36,270 nt of DNA from a virus. Made by a program: the position numbers and the translations under genes. The notes beneath the pieces were generated by a model, which was given only the letters and a program-made list of their open reading frames with translations, ran no database searches and was not told the origin of the DNA. The stretch covers positions 1 through 36,270 of the IMG/VR virus record IMGVR_UViG_3300042542_000217, one strand, 5' to 3'. Shown in pieces: positions 7,417-15,989 of this stretch; the stretch's first letter is position 1, and every line of letters starts with the position of its first letter.

Positions 7417-8409
7417 TCAATCAAAATTAGTTATTTGGGCGTTGTATGCATTTGGAGACATACTGCCCGGGCCATACACATTGCCTGCACCATATTGGCT
7501 CATTAAATTTCTTTGGTTTAAGGCATTGACCAAACTGTTGCCTTGGTTGTAGTTCAGATAGGTACTCAAGCCGCCGGTCAAAGCGTTGACCCCGCCAACT
7601 TGACCCGCAGCGTTTGCGGCTGCGCCTGATGTCATCAAGTTGCCCACGTTGGACGCCATGTTCTGCCCAGCAGTACCAATCTGACCCGTGGCCGTTTGAC
7701 CAATACCCGCAAGAGCCGCCAGACGGTTGTAGCCTGTGGCTTCACGCGCCACATCGGCGTTGTAGCCTGTCAGCGCTCGGTTGTAGGCGTTTTGGTATTC
7801 TTGGCTACCCAAGTCTTGGCCGAACCGTTGCGCAGCCTTCAGCGCCCCGCCTGAGATCAAACCACCCCTAGCAGCAGCGCTTCGATCCAGCGCTTTCTGG
7901 CCTTCCGACAAGCGGAACGCATAGCCTGGGTCTTGGCCTAAATTAACTTGTCCCGTAAATGCGCCAGGCATCATGTTCTGCTGCGCTTCAAGTTTTGGCA
8001 GCGCACGAACGCCAGCTTGACGGAATGGCTCTTGTAACAAAGATTGTTCTACAAATTGTTGGTATTGCAAATCAGCCGCACGATTGGCAGCGTCTGCTTG
8101 AGCGCTACCCGCGCTGCGTGCTGCGCCGCTACCAAGCAAAGAACTGCCAAGTATGGCCGCAGGCATCAAATAACTGCTGGCGCCGGCGCCCCCCGCCGCG
8201 CCCCCCGCTCCAGCACCAGCAGCACCCCCAGCACCATATGCGTTATACAAAGCGCTGCCGCCATAGTACAGCGCGGCGAGCGCCGCCGCATCACGCCCGC
8301 CAGTATTCCAAAGATCGCCAATTGCGCCAGCCGGATTGGATACGACATTGCTAACCGTATCTGATACAGTTTTTCCTGGGTTACTTAGTAACTGTTGAAA
8401 AAATCCCAT
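7417..8409 (-). CDS. Probable DNA-transfer/ejection protein, P22 gp7 position
   Basis: A 330-residue protein. It starts with an amphipathic helix (MGFFQQLLSNPGKTVSDTVS), followed by alanine-glycine hydrophobic segments around residues 48-105 that could enter a membrane. A repetitive helical part follows (FRLSEGQKALDRSAAARGGL, then YNRALTGYNADVAREATGYN). This pattern is often annotated as phage DNA-transfer protein in podoviruses. It is the first of the three large genes after the tail-completion genes, matching P22 gp7. It should act in delivering DNA through the cell envelope. Confidence 0.72.
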   Translation of the reverse strand: MGFFQQLLSNPGKTVSDTVSNVVSNPAGAIGDLWNTGGRDAAALAALYYGGSALYNAYGAGGAAGAGAGGAAGGAGASSYLMPAAILGSSLLGSGAARSAGSAQADAANRAADLQYQQFVEQSLLQEPFRQAGVRALPKLEAQQNMMPGAFTGQVNLGQDPGYAFRLSEGQKALDRSAAARGGLISGGALKAAQRFGQDLGSQEYQNAYNRALTGYNADVAREATGYNRLAALAGIGQTATGQIGTAGQNMASNVGNLMTSGAAANAAGQVGGVNALTGGLSTYLNYNQGNSLVNALNQRNLMSQYGAGNVYGPGSMSPNAYNAQITNFD

Positions 8410-8419
8410 GCTGCTCTCC

Positions 8420-8758
8420 TTAAGTTACTTCACGGCCACTGACGCGCATGTTGATAGCTGAGCCAGTACTTGCAGCGGTGCTGATGAAGTCGCCTATGCC
8501 CAGCACCTGGCCCACCAACTCAGGGAAAGTGTAGACCTCAGACGCTTGCAGCGTCTTGGTCTTGGTGATCAAGTTGGCGTTGTCTGGGGCTGACCCAGAC
8601 ACCGTGACCAAGTTGACGCTGATGGTCGCAGCGCTGCCGCTGTAATTGGTCGCGGTAAATTTGTCGATGATGGCCGTGACGCCAGTAGCTGTGTACTGGG
8701 TTGTTTGCGCGGCCACAACAAGTTTGGCGGGAACAAGGACTTTGACAGTGACTGTCAT
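8420..8758 (-). CDS. Small virion-module protein, beta-rich
   Basis: A 112-residue threonine- and valine-rich protein without charged clusters, read as a mostly beta-strand domain (VTAIIDKFTATNYSGSAATI is typical). It lies between the gp10-like gene pair and the ejection genes, so a virion or tail-accessory role is likely. I recognise no named family. A strong AGGAG-like site is not evident; it starts four bases after the previous stop. Confidence 0.72.
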   Translation of the reverse strand: MTVTVKVLVPAKLVVAAQTTQYTATGVTAIIDKFTATNYSGSAATISVNLVTVSGSAPDNANLITKTKTLQASEVYTFPELVGQVLGIGDFISTAASTGSAINMRVSGREVT

Positions 8759-8761
8759 GGT

Positions 8762-9454
8762 TTACTCCAATAAGAGGCAGTTATTAGCGGCAGCTTGCAT
8801 GATGACCCAATTGGTGCCGTCAGACACCATTGTCGCCCAATTGCCCGCAACTGCCAAGAGGATTGCGGTGCCCGCTGCCCCACCGGCTTGGGGGACGACG
8901 TTGCTCGACGCTGACACCAGCGTCTGGGCTTGATAGTTTTGGAAGGTCAAGTACCCGCCAGGAAATGTGGACGCAGTCGGTAAGGTCACGGTACAAGTCG
9001 AGCCTGACTTGTTATTGATGTACCAATTGCTGGTGCCCACTGTAAAGTCTGCCACTACAGTCACTGGCACGGTTGACAGCGCCGCAATAGATGCGTTGAC
9101 TGCACCAATGTCAAGAATGGGCTGCGATTGCAACCCTTCAATCTGCTTTTGCATCTCAGCAATCTGGGACACCAAGGCAGAACAGCAGTCAGTTAATACG
9201 TCAGGAAACGGTAAGGTAACAACTGGCGGTAGCGTTTGCAGTTCCTGATTGACCGCACGAAGCGCGGCGTCATACGACGCAATCAAGGATATTGAGTCAG
9301 GGCCAAGGCCACTATCGTCCACCACATCAGTCGCAATGTCGTTGAGCGACAGAAAAAACAAATACCACGCCCGGTCAATCAACCCAGTGCGCGGGTCGAT
9401 CAACGGCACCCTGGGGGGTGTAATGGGCGTGGGCGTTGCGTTTGGGCTAGGCAT
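8762..9454 (-). CDS. Tail-accessory protein, needle/fibre position
   Basis: A 230-residue protein with a proline-rich N-terminus, then PRTGLIDRAWYLFFLSLNDI, a motif common at the start of environmental phage tail proteins. A probable coiled coil at about 60-120 and a beta-rich C-terminal part follow. It overlaps the gp10-like gene by eight bases and lies where P22 encodes the tail needle gp26. A needle or small tail fibre role is possible, but no sequence signature proves it. Confidence 0.7.
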   Translation of the reverse strand: MPSPNATPTPITPPRVPLIDPRTGLIDRAWYLFFLSLNDIATDVVDDSGLGPDSISLIASYDAALRAVNQELQTLPPVVTLPFPDVLTDCCSALVSQIAEMQKQIEGLQSQPILDIGAVNASIAALSTVPVTVVADFTVGTSNWYINNKSGSTCTVTLPTASTFPGGYLTFQNYQAQTLVSASSNVVPQAGGAAGTAILLAVAGNWATMVSDGTNWVIMQAAANNCLLLE

Positions 9455-11087
9455 TGGTCGGGCTAATGATCAACTCGGCCCCCATGATGGCCACTTTGAC
9501 CGGGTCGGTCATGGACAGTTCATAGACGCGGTCCCGCAGCTTGACTGTCATGCCCAGCCGCCGCCAAAACGTCCTGTGGCCATACGCACCGATCCTGCCA
9601 AGTGGTGACCAATGCTCATTTGACCAAGTGTGGCCGCCATCATCTGACCAACGCAGCATGGCTTCAGGCTCGTAGCCTGGTGCAGCAGGGTATGAATTGG
9701 TGACAATTTCATAGCCCGTAATGTCAGTGTCCGATAACTCGTATTGCCCGATTGGCTCAAAACCGTCCCCGGCTTCAGTGGTCAATATGTCGCCTGATTG
9801 AGTGGCCAAAAATGTTTGCACATATTGAGCCACAAGGTTTAACCCCGACTCAGTATCTATGTTTTCGCTGGCGTATGCAGGGTATAGGTTTAATCCAACG
9901 CCCGTTTCACAATCCAATTGCAAGCTGTGATGGGCAGTGCGCTTCAAGTTGTTCTGACCCGTGGGCAACGCCCGCCAAGTGCGCAGCCATTTTTGAATTT
10001 CGCCATTGTCGGCGTACACGTCAAGGTCAAAGGCGTAGATGTTGCCGTTCTCATAGTCGCCAACAACAATTTTGTTGTTAAACGCCATCTGGCAATTGCT
10101 ACGGTGCCGGGTAAATACACCCTCAACAAAACCGGCCCGCTCATGCCAGGCTTGGGTTGAAGCGTCATACACCCAAGTGGTGTTGGCCGCGGGGAAGATC
10201 AACACGTAAAAGCTGTGGCCATCCTGTTGATAAGTGTACGCAATGGCGTCCGACATATCGCTGTATTGCTGGATTTGCCATTCAACCGCATGGGTTGAGA
10301 TGCGCTGGCCTTGGTAACCGTTGGCCCGGTAGACGATGCCTTGGCCCCGGCGATCCCGGCCCAGCCAAAACAGGCCATTGTCCATCTTGGCAATGGAATA
10401 GGGGGCAGCGCAACCAAGCTCGTTGAACGCGCCTTGGATGCGTTGCAAGGGGAAGTCTGTGGCGCCTGAGTCGTACCAGACCTCAATGGAGTTTGTGCCA
10501 AAGGCCCAAACCTCGCGGAAGTTGGACACCACGGCCAGCAGGCCGTCAGGCGACCCTTCAGTGCTGGCAAACTCAAGCGGGTCAATGGACGTGCCGTCCA
10601 GAAGCGTTGTAACCCACATTTTTTGACTATTGGGTTCGTTGAACACAAAATAGCCGTCCAGATAACAAACAGTCACCGCGCCGGGGAAATCTGGGTCAGT
10701 GATCTGGCCAAAGGCATTGGTGGTGTTGTTGTAGATGTAGCTGGGGCCGTTGGCTGCAATGAACAGTTGCGTGCCGTTGTCGGCCATGCTGACCGGCCCA
10801 GAGCCGGCCACAGTTCCGATCAACGTGGGCACGTAGGTATTGTTGATCTTGTAGAGCTGAGTGCCTGATACCACAAAACCCACGCCATCATTGGGCGAGA
10901 ACGCCCACAGACCGCGAACCGGGCCAGTGCCCACCGTTGACAAAAGCGCCAAACCAGGGCAACGCTGTAAGAATGCCGGTTCTTTACCGCCCTCGGGAAT
11001 AACTTCGGGAAACAGATTGACCATGCGGGCATCCGCAGCATTGACGCTGCGGGTCACATAGGTTGATCCAAGGATGGGCGTTTTCAT
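9447..11087 (-). CDS. P22 gp10-like packaged-DNA stabilisation protein
   Basis: A 546-residue tail hub protein. The opening MKTPILGSTYVTRSVNAADA followed by RMVNLFPE is typical of the gp10 family of P22-like phages. Repeated strand-turn units follow (GLWAFSPNDGVGFVVSGTQL, then further blades), consistent with the beta-propeller-like hub. It should bind below the gp4-like ring and close the portal after packaging. Its start codon overlaps the previous stop by one base. Neighbours coat, gp4-like and ejection genes support the call. Confidence 0.88.
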   Translation of the reverse strand: MKTPILGSTYVTRSVNAADARMVNLFPEVIPEGGKEPAFLQRCPGLALLSTVGTGPVRGLWAFSPNDGVGFVVSGTQLYKINNTYVPTLIGTVAGSGPVSMADNGTQLFIAANGPSYIYNNTTNAFGQITDPDFPGAVTVCYLDGYFVFNEPNSQKMWVTTLLDGTSIDPLEFASTEGSPDGLLAVVSNFREVWAFGTNSIEVWYDSGATDFPLQRIQGAFNELGCAAPYSIAKMDNGLFWLGRDRRGQGIVYRANGYQGQRISTHAVEWQIQQYSDMSDAIAYTYQQDGHSFYVLIFPAANTTWVYDASTQAWHERAGFVEGVFTRHRSNCQMAFNNKIVVGDYENGNIYAFDLDVYADNGEIQKWLRTWRALPTGQNNLKRTAHHSLQLDCETGVGLNLYPAYASENIDTESGLNLVAQYVQTFLATQSGDILTTEAGDGFEPIGQYELSDTDITGYEIVTNSYPAAPGYEPEAMLRWSDDGGHTWSNEHWSPLGRIGAYGHRTFWRRLGMTVKLRDRVYELSMTDPVKVAIMGAELIISPTNA

Positions 11088-11686
11088 TAAGCCGCGACTG
11101 CTTTGATAACTGCAAAGTTAAAAATTGGTGTTTCTGTGGTAGCCCCGCCCGTGGTGCGGAATGTGATGTTAAAACTACCCGCCGCTACCGCAGTGACCAT
11201 CAAGTCGTACAGGTCAGTACCTGATTTTTGATTCAAGATGATTACGTCAGTTGCCGCCACGGTGCTATTGGTCACGGTAAAAGTTGCCGCGACTGTTGTC
11301 CCCGCTGCGCTAAATAACGTAATTGCACCAGTCGTTTTGTTCAACGTAACACCTGTGGTGCGACTTGTGGCTTGGGTAACCGTACCGCCCGCGCCTGTGG
11401 CATAGCCCACGCCAGCCGTGCCAGTGGACACAATAGTGCCGGTGGCGGTCAGGCTAGTGCCGGTGGCTGCGCCAATTACGGGGGTAGTTAACACCATGCC
11501 GGTACTTGTACAGGCACTGATATTGCCGCTGGCAACCGTACCTAACGCAGGCGCAACCATTGTTGCATTGGTAAACAACAATGCATTGGTGACTTGCTTG
11601 GTTGTGCCTGACTGCACAATTGGCAAGACATCAGTAGTAGCGGCGGCAGTTGCTACGGGGAGGGAGGTAATTGCAATGGTGGCCAT
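11087..11686 (-). CDS. Virion surface or fibre-like protein with VLPIVQSG motif
   Basis: A 199-residue alanine- and threonine-rich beta protein. Its start, ITSLPVATAAATTDVLPIVQ followed by SGTTKQV, closely resembles the N-terminus of the fibre-like protein of the receptor module. Simple Thr/Val/Gly sequence follows, and a C-terminal domain ending in a probable jelly-roll-like strand set (FNITFRTTGGATTETPIFNF). It lies between the gp4-like and gp10-like genes. A capsid or tail decoration role is inferred; no enzymatic signature is visible. Confidence 0.72.
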   Translation of the reverse strand: MATIAITSLPVATAAATTDVLPIVQSGTTKQVTNALLFTNATMVAPALGTVASGNISACTSTGMVLTTPVIGAATGTSLTATGTIVSTGTAGVGYATGAGGTVTQATSRTTGVTLNKTTGAITLFSAAGTTVAATFTVTNSTVAATDVIILNQKSGTDLYDLMVTAVAAGSFNITFRTTGGATTETPIFNFAVIKAVAA

Positions 11687-11687
11687 G

Positions 11688-12419
11688 TTAGTAGTTTCCT
11701 GCGTAAATGTTAAAGCGTTGACGGGTGGCGATCAGCGAATACGGCATTGACATGATGTCATCGGGATTGTTAATGCGCTTTAGGTTGCGCTTGCTGGTCA
11801 TGGCGATGCGCTGCACTTGGGGACTAGGCTCAACGCCAAACTCAGGCGCAAACTCCATGGCCAGGTTGTACACGAAAGCGCGTAAATACCCAGGCGGGAA
11901 CAAAATGTCGGTTGCCAAGTTGGCAGGCTGACTTAACTCTTGCACGCTGACAAAGTGGAATTCCAGCAGACGTGTGGGGCGCGGGTAGATGTTGATCGTA
12001 ACGTTTGGGTAGGTCATGTTGACAAACATGACTTGGGGAAAAGTTGAAGTCACGGTCTTAACCGCGATACCGTTGTACTGTTGCTGATTGATCAGCTTGA
12101 GGCCATACGACACCCCAGTGCCGGGGTCTTTGAAGTAGGTGGCGTCGTCCACCAAAACAGGCCGCACGGCAGTGCCGTTTAGGCGTACCAAAGAACCAGT
12201 GGGGCCAAGGGTTTCTTCAATCGAGCCGACCGGCCAATTAACAATCTGGTCAATGGTGCAAAAGACAGACAGACGCTCAGTGTTCCAAGAGTCGATCATC
12301 TGATTGAGCGCCATCAGCGCATCTTGCGACACCGACGCAGAAGGGGTTTCGCCCTCGGCCAGCACACCCAGCAGCCGCAGCGCCCGGTTGATCTGATCGG
12401 CAGCAGAGTAGGTGGCCAT
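11688..12419 (-). CDS. P22 gp4-like head-completion / tail accessory factor
   Basis: A 243-residue protein. The helical N-terminus (ADQINRALRLLGVLAEGETP and ALMALNQMIDSWNTERLSVF) is characteristic of the P22 tail accessory factor family (gp4). Those proteins form a 12-subunit ring under the portal and prepare it for the gp10 hub. P22 gp4 also has reported muramidase activity, but I see no clear catalytic signature here. The order coat, gp4, gp10 matches P22 apart from inserted small genes. Confidence 0.85.
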   Translation of the reverse strand: MATYSAADQINRALRLLGVLAEGETPSASVSQDALMALNQMIDSWNTERLSVFCTIDQIVNWPVGSIEETLGPTGSLVRLNGTAVRPVLVDDATYFKDPGTGVSYGLKLINQQQYNGIAVKTVTSTFPQVMFVNMTYPNVTINIYPRPTRLLEFHFVSVQELSQPANLATDILFPPGYLRAFVYNLAMEFAPEFGVEPSPQVQRIAMTSKRNLKRINNPDDIMSMPYSLIATRQRFNIYAGNY

Positions 12420-12421
12420 CT

Positions 12422-12619
12422 TTACGCTCCTAGTTCGACCGCCTCAACAACAGGACGGCCACGTCTACGTTTTACTTCCTGTGGAGCCGCCTCTTCAACA
12501 TCAATTGGCGTGTCAAGAGTATAGCGTGTCCAACCATTTTGTTCATCTGCTACAGCTTCAAGTTCCATCGACGCAATCTTTGCGCCGTGGACGGGGTGAG
12601 ACATGTAAATGATAGGCAT
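12422..12619 (-). CDS. Small protein with AT-hook-like tail
   Basis: A 65-residue protein. The N-terminal half is a mixed strand-rich segment (YMSHPVHGAKIASMELEAVA). The tail holds KRRRGRPVV, an AT-hook-like RGRP core that could touch the minor groove of DNA. It overlaps the preceding 53-residue gene by one base. Function unknown; a DNA-contacting head protein is one possibility. Confidence 0.72.
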   Translation of the reverse strand: MPIIYMSHPVHGAKIASMELEAVADEQNGWTRYTLDTPIDVEEAAPQEVKRRRGRPVVEAVELGA

Positions 12620-12780
12620 TATTCTTCCGTGGGTGTTGGTTCTGGCTCATCCAATCTACGATCAAGCATTTGATAGGCGCTCAAAACCGCTTGAGCTTGA
12701 GTCAGAAAGGCTTGCGCCTTTCCAATCTCTTGCTCAAGCGATTGAATTTCCCCAATGAGAAACTCTTTGGTGATTACCAT
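12619..12780 (-). CDS. Small coiled-coil protein
   Basis: A 53-residue ORF that shares its ends with both neighbours (one-base and three-base overlaps), the same coupling seen through this operon. The chain is a probable long helix (EFLIGEIQSLEQEIGKAQAF and onward) with glutamine and leucine spacing of a coiled coil, then an acidic proline tail EPEPTPTEE. It resembles short helical proteins seen near phage head genes; the role is not known. Confidence 0.72.
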   Translation of the reverse strand: MVITKEFLIGEIQSLEQEIGKAQAFLTQAQAVLSAYQMLDRRLDEPEPTPTEE

Positions 12781-13376
12781 CAGGCAACCGTGCTGACCAT
12801 GATGTAGTAGGTCGTACCGCCGCTAACCACGGGAATGGTATGGGTAACCACCGGTGAACCAACTTTAGCGCGAAACACGCCAGTTGCACTGACCGCAGGC
12901 ATCAGCGCAAAGTTGCCCACTTCGCCCGTGCCCGAGTTGGTTACGCGCAAAAAGGACGCATTGCTCCAGGTGCCGCCAGAGGCAAAGTCAGAGTCCAGTT
13001 GCAGGGCCGCCAAGGTGCCGCCGGGGTTGGTAGACGTGCCACCAATGGTTGCACGAATGGCGTTGGCCGCGCCGCTGATGGTGCCGCCAGTGTTGACGGA
13101 GGTGCTGATGTGTGCGCCGTTGATGGTGCCGGCAGTGGCAGCGCCTGCGCCAGTTACGCGGGTCAAGAAGCGAGCAGTTTCACCAGAGCCAGTCGAAGTA
13201 AAGGTTAACCGGTTGAAGTTAAGACGAGTGTCGCCCGACGTTGCCGAAGTGGTGGCATACGCGCCGTTGAGGACGCCAGCAGACGTGATCTCAATTGGCT
13301 CGTTAGCTGCGCCAACTTGGAACGAATCCAGTTGGGGGTCGGCGTATGCAACGCCAATAGGTTTGTTATTTGCCAT
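12780..13376 (-). CDS. Probable capsid decoration or head-fibre protein
   Basis: A 198-residue glycine-, threonine- and serine-rich protein without membrane spans. Strand-turn repeats such as NTGGTISGAANAIRATIGGT suggest a beta-helix or beta-sandwich fibre. It lies two genes downstream of the coat, after a strong terminator, where decoration proteins often occur. Family unknown; the virion assignment rests on composition and position. Confidence 0.72.
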   Translation of the reverse strand: MANNKPIGVAYADPQLDSFQVGAANEPIEITSAGVLNGAYATTSATSGDTRLNFNRLTFTSTGSGETARFLTRVTGAGAATAGTINGAHISTSVNTGGTISGAANAIRATIGGTSTNPGGTLAALQLDSDFASGGTWSNASFLRVTNSGTGEVGNFALMPAVSATGVFRAKVGSPVVTHTIPVVSGGTTYYIMVSTVA

Positions 13377-13402
13377 GATTAAATTCCTTTATCAGTTCCA
13401 AA

Positions 13403-13431
13403 AGGGAAAAATGGGGGCAAACGCCCCCATT
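13403..13431 (-). terminator. Rho-independent terminator
   Basis: Read leftward, the stem ATGGGGGC / GCCCCCAT closes a GTTT loop, with one more A-T pair at its base, and is followed directly by TTTTCCC. It sits just after the stop of the 136-residue gene. It should reduce but perhaps not abolish readthrough into the following structural genes. Confidence 0.85.
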
Positions 13432-13435
13432 AGGT

Positions 13436-13846
13436 TTAGGCCATTTTGTACACAGTGTACGCAGCATCGCCGGTTTTACGGAACCGGAACACTGCGCTAG
13501 TTGTGATTGCCAGCGCAACAAAAGCGTTGCCGCCGTCGGTGATGCCGGTAGCGGTTGCCAGTGCTGCGGTGCCCGAACTGGTGCCGATGTTAACCAGCGA
13601 CAGATCAAACGTGCTGCCAACGGTGGCGTTGGGCACGGCGGCGTCGATCAACGCTGCGGTGGGCAAAGTGTAGACAGCGGGAGCACCAGAACCGGGGTTT
13701 GCAACCAGCATCTGATTGACCACTTGAGCAGCAGTCAAAGTTGCGGTTGTAGTTGCGGTTTGCGGTGCAGCCATTGCACTCATAAGGGTTTCTTGACGGT
13801 TGCCAGCACCGACTTGATAACCACCTGCGCCATTAGGTAAAGCCAT
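13436..13846 (-). CDS. Probable capsid decoration protein
   Basis: A 136-residue alanine-, threonine- and valine-rich protein. After a flexible N-terminus (MALPNGAGGYQVGAGNRQET) it reads as a beta domain (YTLPTAALIDAAVPNATVGS, then FVALAITTSAVFRFRKTGD). It sits directly after the coat gene and is enclosed by terminators on both sides. That suggests its own dosage setting, typical of abundant head proteins. A head decoration role is inferred; no named family was recognised. Confidence 0.75.
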   Translation of the reverse strand: MALPNGAGGYQVGAGNRQETLMSAMAAPQTATTTATLTAAQVVNQMLVANPGSGAPAVYTLPTAALIDAAVPNATVGSTFDLSLVNIGTSSGTAALATATGITDGGNAFVALAITTSAVFRFRKTGDAAYTVYKMA

Positions 13847-13872
13847 GATAAATTCCTTGAAAAAAGATGTTA

Positions 13873-13894
13873 CGAAGAAAGGGGCCGAAGCCCC
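13873..13894 (-). terminator. Rho-independent terminator after coat gene
   Basis: Read leftward, GGGGC-TTCG-GCCCC forms a GC-only stem with the very stable UUCG tetraloop, followed by TTTCTTCG. It begins eight bases after the coat stop codon. The short, interrupted T tract suggests partial termination, with readthrough feeding the decoration and tail genes. Confidence 0.78.
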
Positions 13895-13902
13895 GTTTCA
13901 AA

Positions 13903-15102
13903 TCAACCCCAAATGCGGCAGGCCATCTGAGGACGAATGGTGGAGAAGCCATACAACACGTCGATACGGCAAGGCATACGGTCGTTGTTGATGTCGTACT
14001 GGCGAACCACACGCAAGCTGATGCCATTGTGGACGGCACGCGCGGCCATGTCTACGCCCTGGGGCAGCAACAAGTCAGCGGTGGCGAACGTGATGGCGTC
14101 CTTGTGGTAGACCAAGTTCTGGGGGTACTGAGTTGAAGCAGCACCCACAAACACCACGGCCTTAGCGTTAGCTGGCAAAGTCAGCATAGTAGCCAGGGCA
14201 TGGTTGGCCGAGTACATCGGCGCCACGGTCACGGTAGCAGTAGTGGTGGCAGTCGTTGATGCCAAAGCCACGAACTGGAACAGCGAGCCGGTGGACTCAC
14301 GGGTCTGTGGGTTCACAGCAAAGCAGTCGGCAATTGTGAACACATCACCAACGGCGATGGTTTCACCAGTACCAACAGTCAACGTCAGCGTCGCAGAGCC
14401 TTCAGCGGTCACGGCAGCAGCAGTGACGGTGCCGGTAGCAACGCGGGTGCCAGTGGTGTGTTGTTTGATCGACTGAGACATGTTGATCTCGTCAAAGCCC
14501 AACACGCCCATGCCCATCATGCCGTTCTTGAATTGGCGGCTGATGGTGTCGGTGGGGTTGAACAAACCCTTCATGCCTTCAACCAAACCAGCGTTAGCGG
14601 CGGGGTTGACGGTGGCATAACGGGGGCTCATCACAGCGGCGTTCTCGTTTAGCTTCTGCTGGGCTTGCAACAGCACCAAAGAAGTTGCAGGAGTGGTGCC
14701 AGGAGTGCCGACGGTGTTACCAATGCTCTTGTAAGCATTGGCAACGTCGGCGTCGATGGAACTGGCCAACTGGCTGATACGAGGCTTCAACACACGCTCT
14801 GCGAAGTCATCCAATTGCATGGTCAATTCAGCAGAAGTGAAGTTGACACCAATGTGCTTTTGGCTGGCCACAGTCAAAGTGGTGAACTGCTCATTGTCGT
14901 CTTGAACTTGCAAGGCGGCACCGTCGGTCACCAGAGCGCGATCAGGCAAGCGAATGCGCAGGGTCGAACCAATCTTGGCACCTTCAACAGCAAAGCTGTC
15001 GTCGTACTGACGGTTCACGTTACGGGTCAACACAAGGTTGTTTTCGAGAATCTCAAGCGCTTTGCGCGTGATCATGTCGATGGTTAAGATACTGTTAGCC
15101 AT
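13903..15102 (-). CDS. Major capsid protein, P22 coat gp5-like
   Basis: A 399-residue coat protein. The N-terminal block (ILTIDMITRKALEILENNLV and RNVNRQYDDSFAVEGAKIGS) and the following strand region (TLRIRLPDRALVTDGAALQV) match the P22 coat family, an HK97-fold protein with an inserted domain. The family is usually about 400-430 residues, so this is full length. It should form the icosahedral shell on the scaffold encoded just upstream. An AAAGGAC site lies nine bases before the ATG, and a terminator follows the stop. Confidence 0.92.
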   Translation of the reverse strand: MANSILTIDMITRKALEILENNLVLTRNVNRQYDDSFAVEGAKIGSTLRIRLPDRALVTDGAALQVQDDNEQFTTLTVASQKHIGVNFTSAELTMQLDDFAERVLKPRISQLASSIDADVANAYKSIGNTVGTPGTTPATSLVLLQAQQKLNENAAVMSPRYATVNPAANAGLVEGMKGLFNPTDTISRQFKNGMMGMGVLGFDEINMSQSIKQHTTGTRVATGTVTAAAVTAEGSATLTLTVGTGETIAVGDVFTIADCFAVNPQTRESTGSLFQFVALASTTATTTATVTVAPMYSANHALATMLTLPANAKAVVFVGAASTQYPQNLVYHKDAITFATADLLLPQGVDMAARAVHNGISLRVVRQYDINNDRMPCRIDVLYGFSTIRPQMACRIWG

Positions 15103-15122
15103 GGAAAAAGTCCTTTAAAAAT

Positions 15123-15905
15123 TTAGCGGTTTGCCTGCATCTTTTTCAACTGTCGGGCTCGTTCGGCATCAATCCACTCTGAGGCACTCATGGTCTTGGT
15201 AGACCGTGGGTCAGTCGTGTCATAAGCCGGCGCTCCAGAGGAGCGAGCCGTCACGGGAGAAATCGGTGCTGGCGCGGATGTCGTTTTCTTCACTGGTGGA
15301 TCGCTGGCCAACTTGGCCTCAATCCGTCCAATTTCCTTGGCCTGCAAGATAGGTGCAAGACGGGAGATTCGATCTGCTTCCTTGGGGTTTGCACCGAGGT
15401 AGTAAGCTACTTCAGGGCCAACGTCCGAGGCTTGAATCGACTGAGCCATCACGGTCGTAATTGGAAGTTTCGGGTTGTACGCGACTTGTTCAAAGTCATC
15501 GTATTTGTTCCGAGCTTCTTCTTCCTTCTCATGATAGGTTTCAAGAATTTCAGATTGCTGCCGGGCATGTTCACGCTGGGCAAGCAGCTCTTCAGCCTTT
15601 TTGTAGGCCAATGCGTCTGCATAGGCTTCAGGGCTTTCAAACTGATCAACCGGCGGGATGTCTGCTGGCGCTCTCAATGCCTGCGTTTCCGCTTGCCTTT
15701 GAGTCTGCTCTCTTTCCCACTTACGCTGTTCTCTCGCAAGCCGCTTACCGATGGCTGCATCCAGTTCTTCTTGGGTAAAAACCCTTGAAGGCTCTTTTTG
15801 CTCATCAGCGACTACCGGCGCATTTTCTACAGTCTCAGGAGTGGCCGTCACTTCCGTTGCTGGCGCGGAGTCAACTTCCGCTAGGTTTTGGACTTCTTCA
15901 GTCAT
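15123..15905 (-). CDS. Scaffolding protein
   Basis: A 260-residue, strongly charged, glutamine- and glutamate-rich protein, largely helical (ELDAAIGKRLAREQRKWERE and EELLAQREHARQQSEILETY). It has an acidic, disordered N-terminus and a basic C-terminal tail (ARQLKKMQANR) of the kind that binds coat subunits. It directly precedes the coat gene, as P22 gp8 does. It should guide procapsid assembly and then leave. Assignment is by composition, length and position. Confidence 0.82.
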   Translation of the reverse strand: MTEEVQNLAEVDSAPATEVTATPETVENAPVVADEQKEPSRVFTQEELDAAIGKRLAREQRKWEREQTQRQAETQALRAPADIPPVDQFESPEAYADALAYKKAEELLAQREHARQQSEILETYHEKEEEARNKYDDFEQVAYNPKLPITTVMAQSIQASDVGPEVAYYLGANPKEADRISRLAPILQAKEIGRIEAKLASDPPVKKTTSAPAPISPVTARSSGAPAYDTTDPRSTKTMSASEWIDAERARQLKKMQANR

Positions 15906-15958
15906 TTCAATGAATCCTAAGATTCCCCGGTGAACCTCGCCGGTAAGGTTTTGTCAGC

Positions 15959-15988
15959 ATTATGCTGGAATTTCTGTCTGTTGTGCAA
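15959..15988 (-). promoter_or_regulatory. Candidate leftward promoter before scaffold and coat genes
   Basis: In the 84-base gap upstream of the scaffold gene the leftward strand reads TTGCAC, 18 bases, then CATAAT, a fair sigma-70 pair. The -10 box lies within the 13-base palindrome CAGCATAATGCTG, which could also serve as an operator. A TTAGGA ribosome site follows closer to the ATG. It could give the abundant scaffold and coat genes an extra transcript. Confidence 0.4.
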
Positions 15989-15989
15989 G

